Assembly: GCA_011524845.1 (NCBI GenBank) | Contig: WTJL01000085.1 | Span: 1-6,691 of the forward strand | Direction: 5' to 3' | Source of the DNA: Flavobacteriales bacterium | GTDB lineage: Bacteria; Bacteroidota; Bacteroidia; Flavobacteriales_D; Sanyastnellaceae | DNA length: 6,691 bases | Shown: in pieces, positions 6,669-6,691 of the stretch | How the letters are laid out: each line of letters opens with the position of its first letter | How positions within the stretch are numbered: position 1 is the first letter of the stretch | Notes under the pieces: generated by a model | The model's input: the letters and a program-made list of their open reading frames with translations, nothing else | What the model was told of the DNA's origin: nothing | Databases searched by the model: none | Position numbers and translations under genes: made by a program

Positions 6669-6691
6669 CGAAAAAAGTGCAAATCGTTTCC
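6664..6691. promoter_or_regulatory. Inverted repeat, probable TetR-family operator
   Basis: GGAAACGA (6664-6671) and TCGTTTCC (6684-6691) form a perfect 8-bp inverted repeat separated by 12 bases. The arm centres are 20 bp apart, about two helical turns, so both face the same side of the DNA, as expected for a TetR-family dimer or pair of dimers. The right arm ends exactly at the window edge, so the repeat may extend further. The inner arm covers the -33 promoter element, so a bound repressor would block RNA polymerase. The A/T-rich spacer makes a transcription terminator unlikely. Assignment to the adjacent regulator is inferred from position. Confidence 0.68.

Overview
The window is one compact, complete four-gene operon for a tripartite RND efflux system, read entirely from the minus strand. 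In transcription order it runs: promoter and operator (about 6691-6638), a TetR/AcrR-family regulator (6630-5983), a TolC-like outer-membrane factor (5986-4634), a periplasmic membrane-fusion (adaptor) protein (4637-3591), and an RND inner-membrane pump (3580-95). A hairpin terminator at 41-73 follows. The first 40 bases hold nothing I can assign. Every stretch between 95 and 6630 is coding except a 10-base gap at 3581-3590.

The organism is most likely a GC-rich member of the Bacteroidota. Three things point that way. The promoter upstream of the regulator matches the Bacteroidota pattern, with an exact TAnnTTTG -7 element 19 bases from a near-match to the TTTG -33 element. The start codons mostly lack Shine-Dalgarno sequences. 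The pump is about 1160 residues long, with an extra hydrophobic hairpin between TM6 and TM7, as I recall from Bacteroidota RND proteins. I cannot name a genus.

The genes work together as follows. The regulator probably represses its own operon by binding a 28-bp inverted repeat (8-bp arms GGAAACGA/TCGTTTCC) that overlaps the -33 element, and a pump substrate or related ligand would release it. The pump takes substrate from the inner membrane or periplasm using the proton gradient, the adaptor bridges it to the outer-membrane channel, and substrate leaves the cell. Regulator and channel, and channel and adaptor, overlap by ATGA, so translation is probably coupled. The substrate cannot be read from the sequence.

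I see no new type of biological system here. The points worth a second look are the operator/promoter arrangement, a C8 tract at codons 4-7 of the pump gene, the altered proton-relay residues, the extra membrane hairpin, and a non-standard lipobox in the adaptor.
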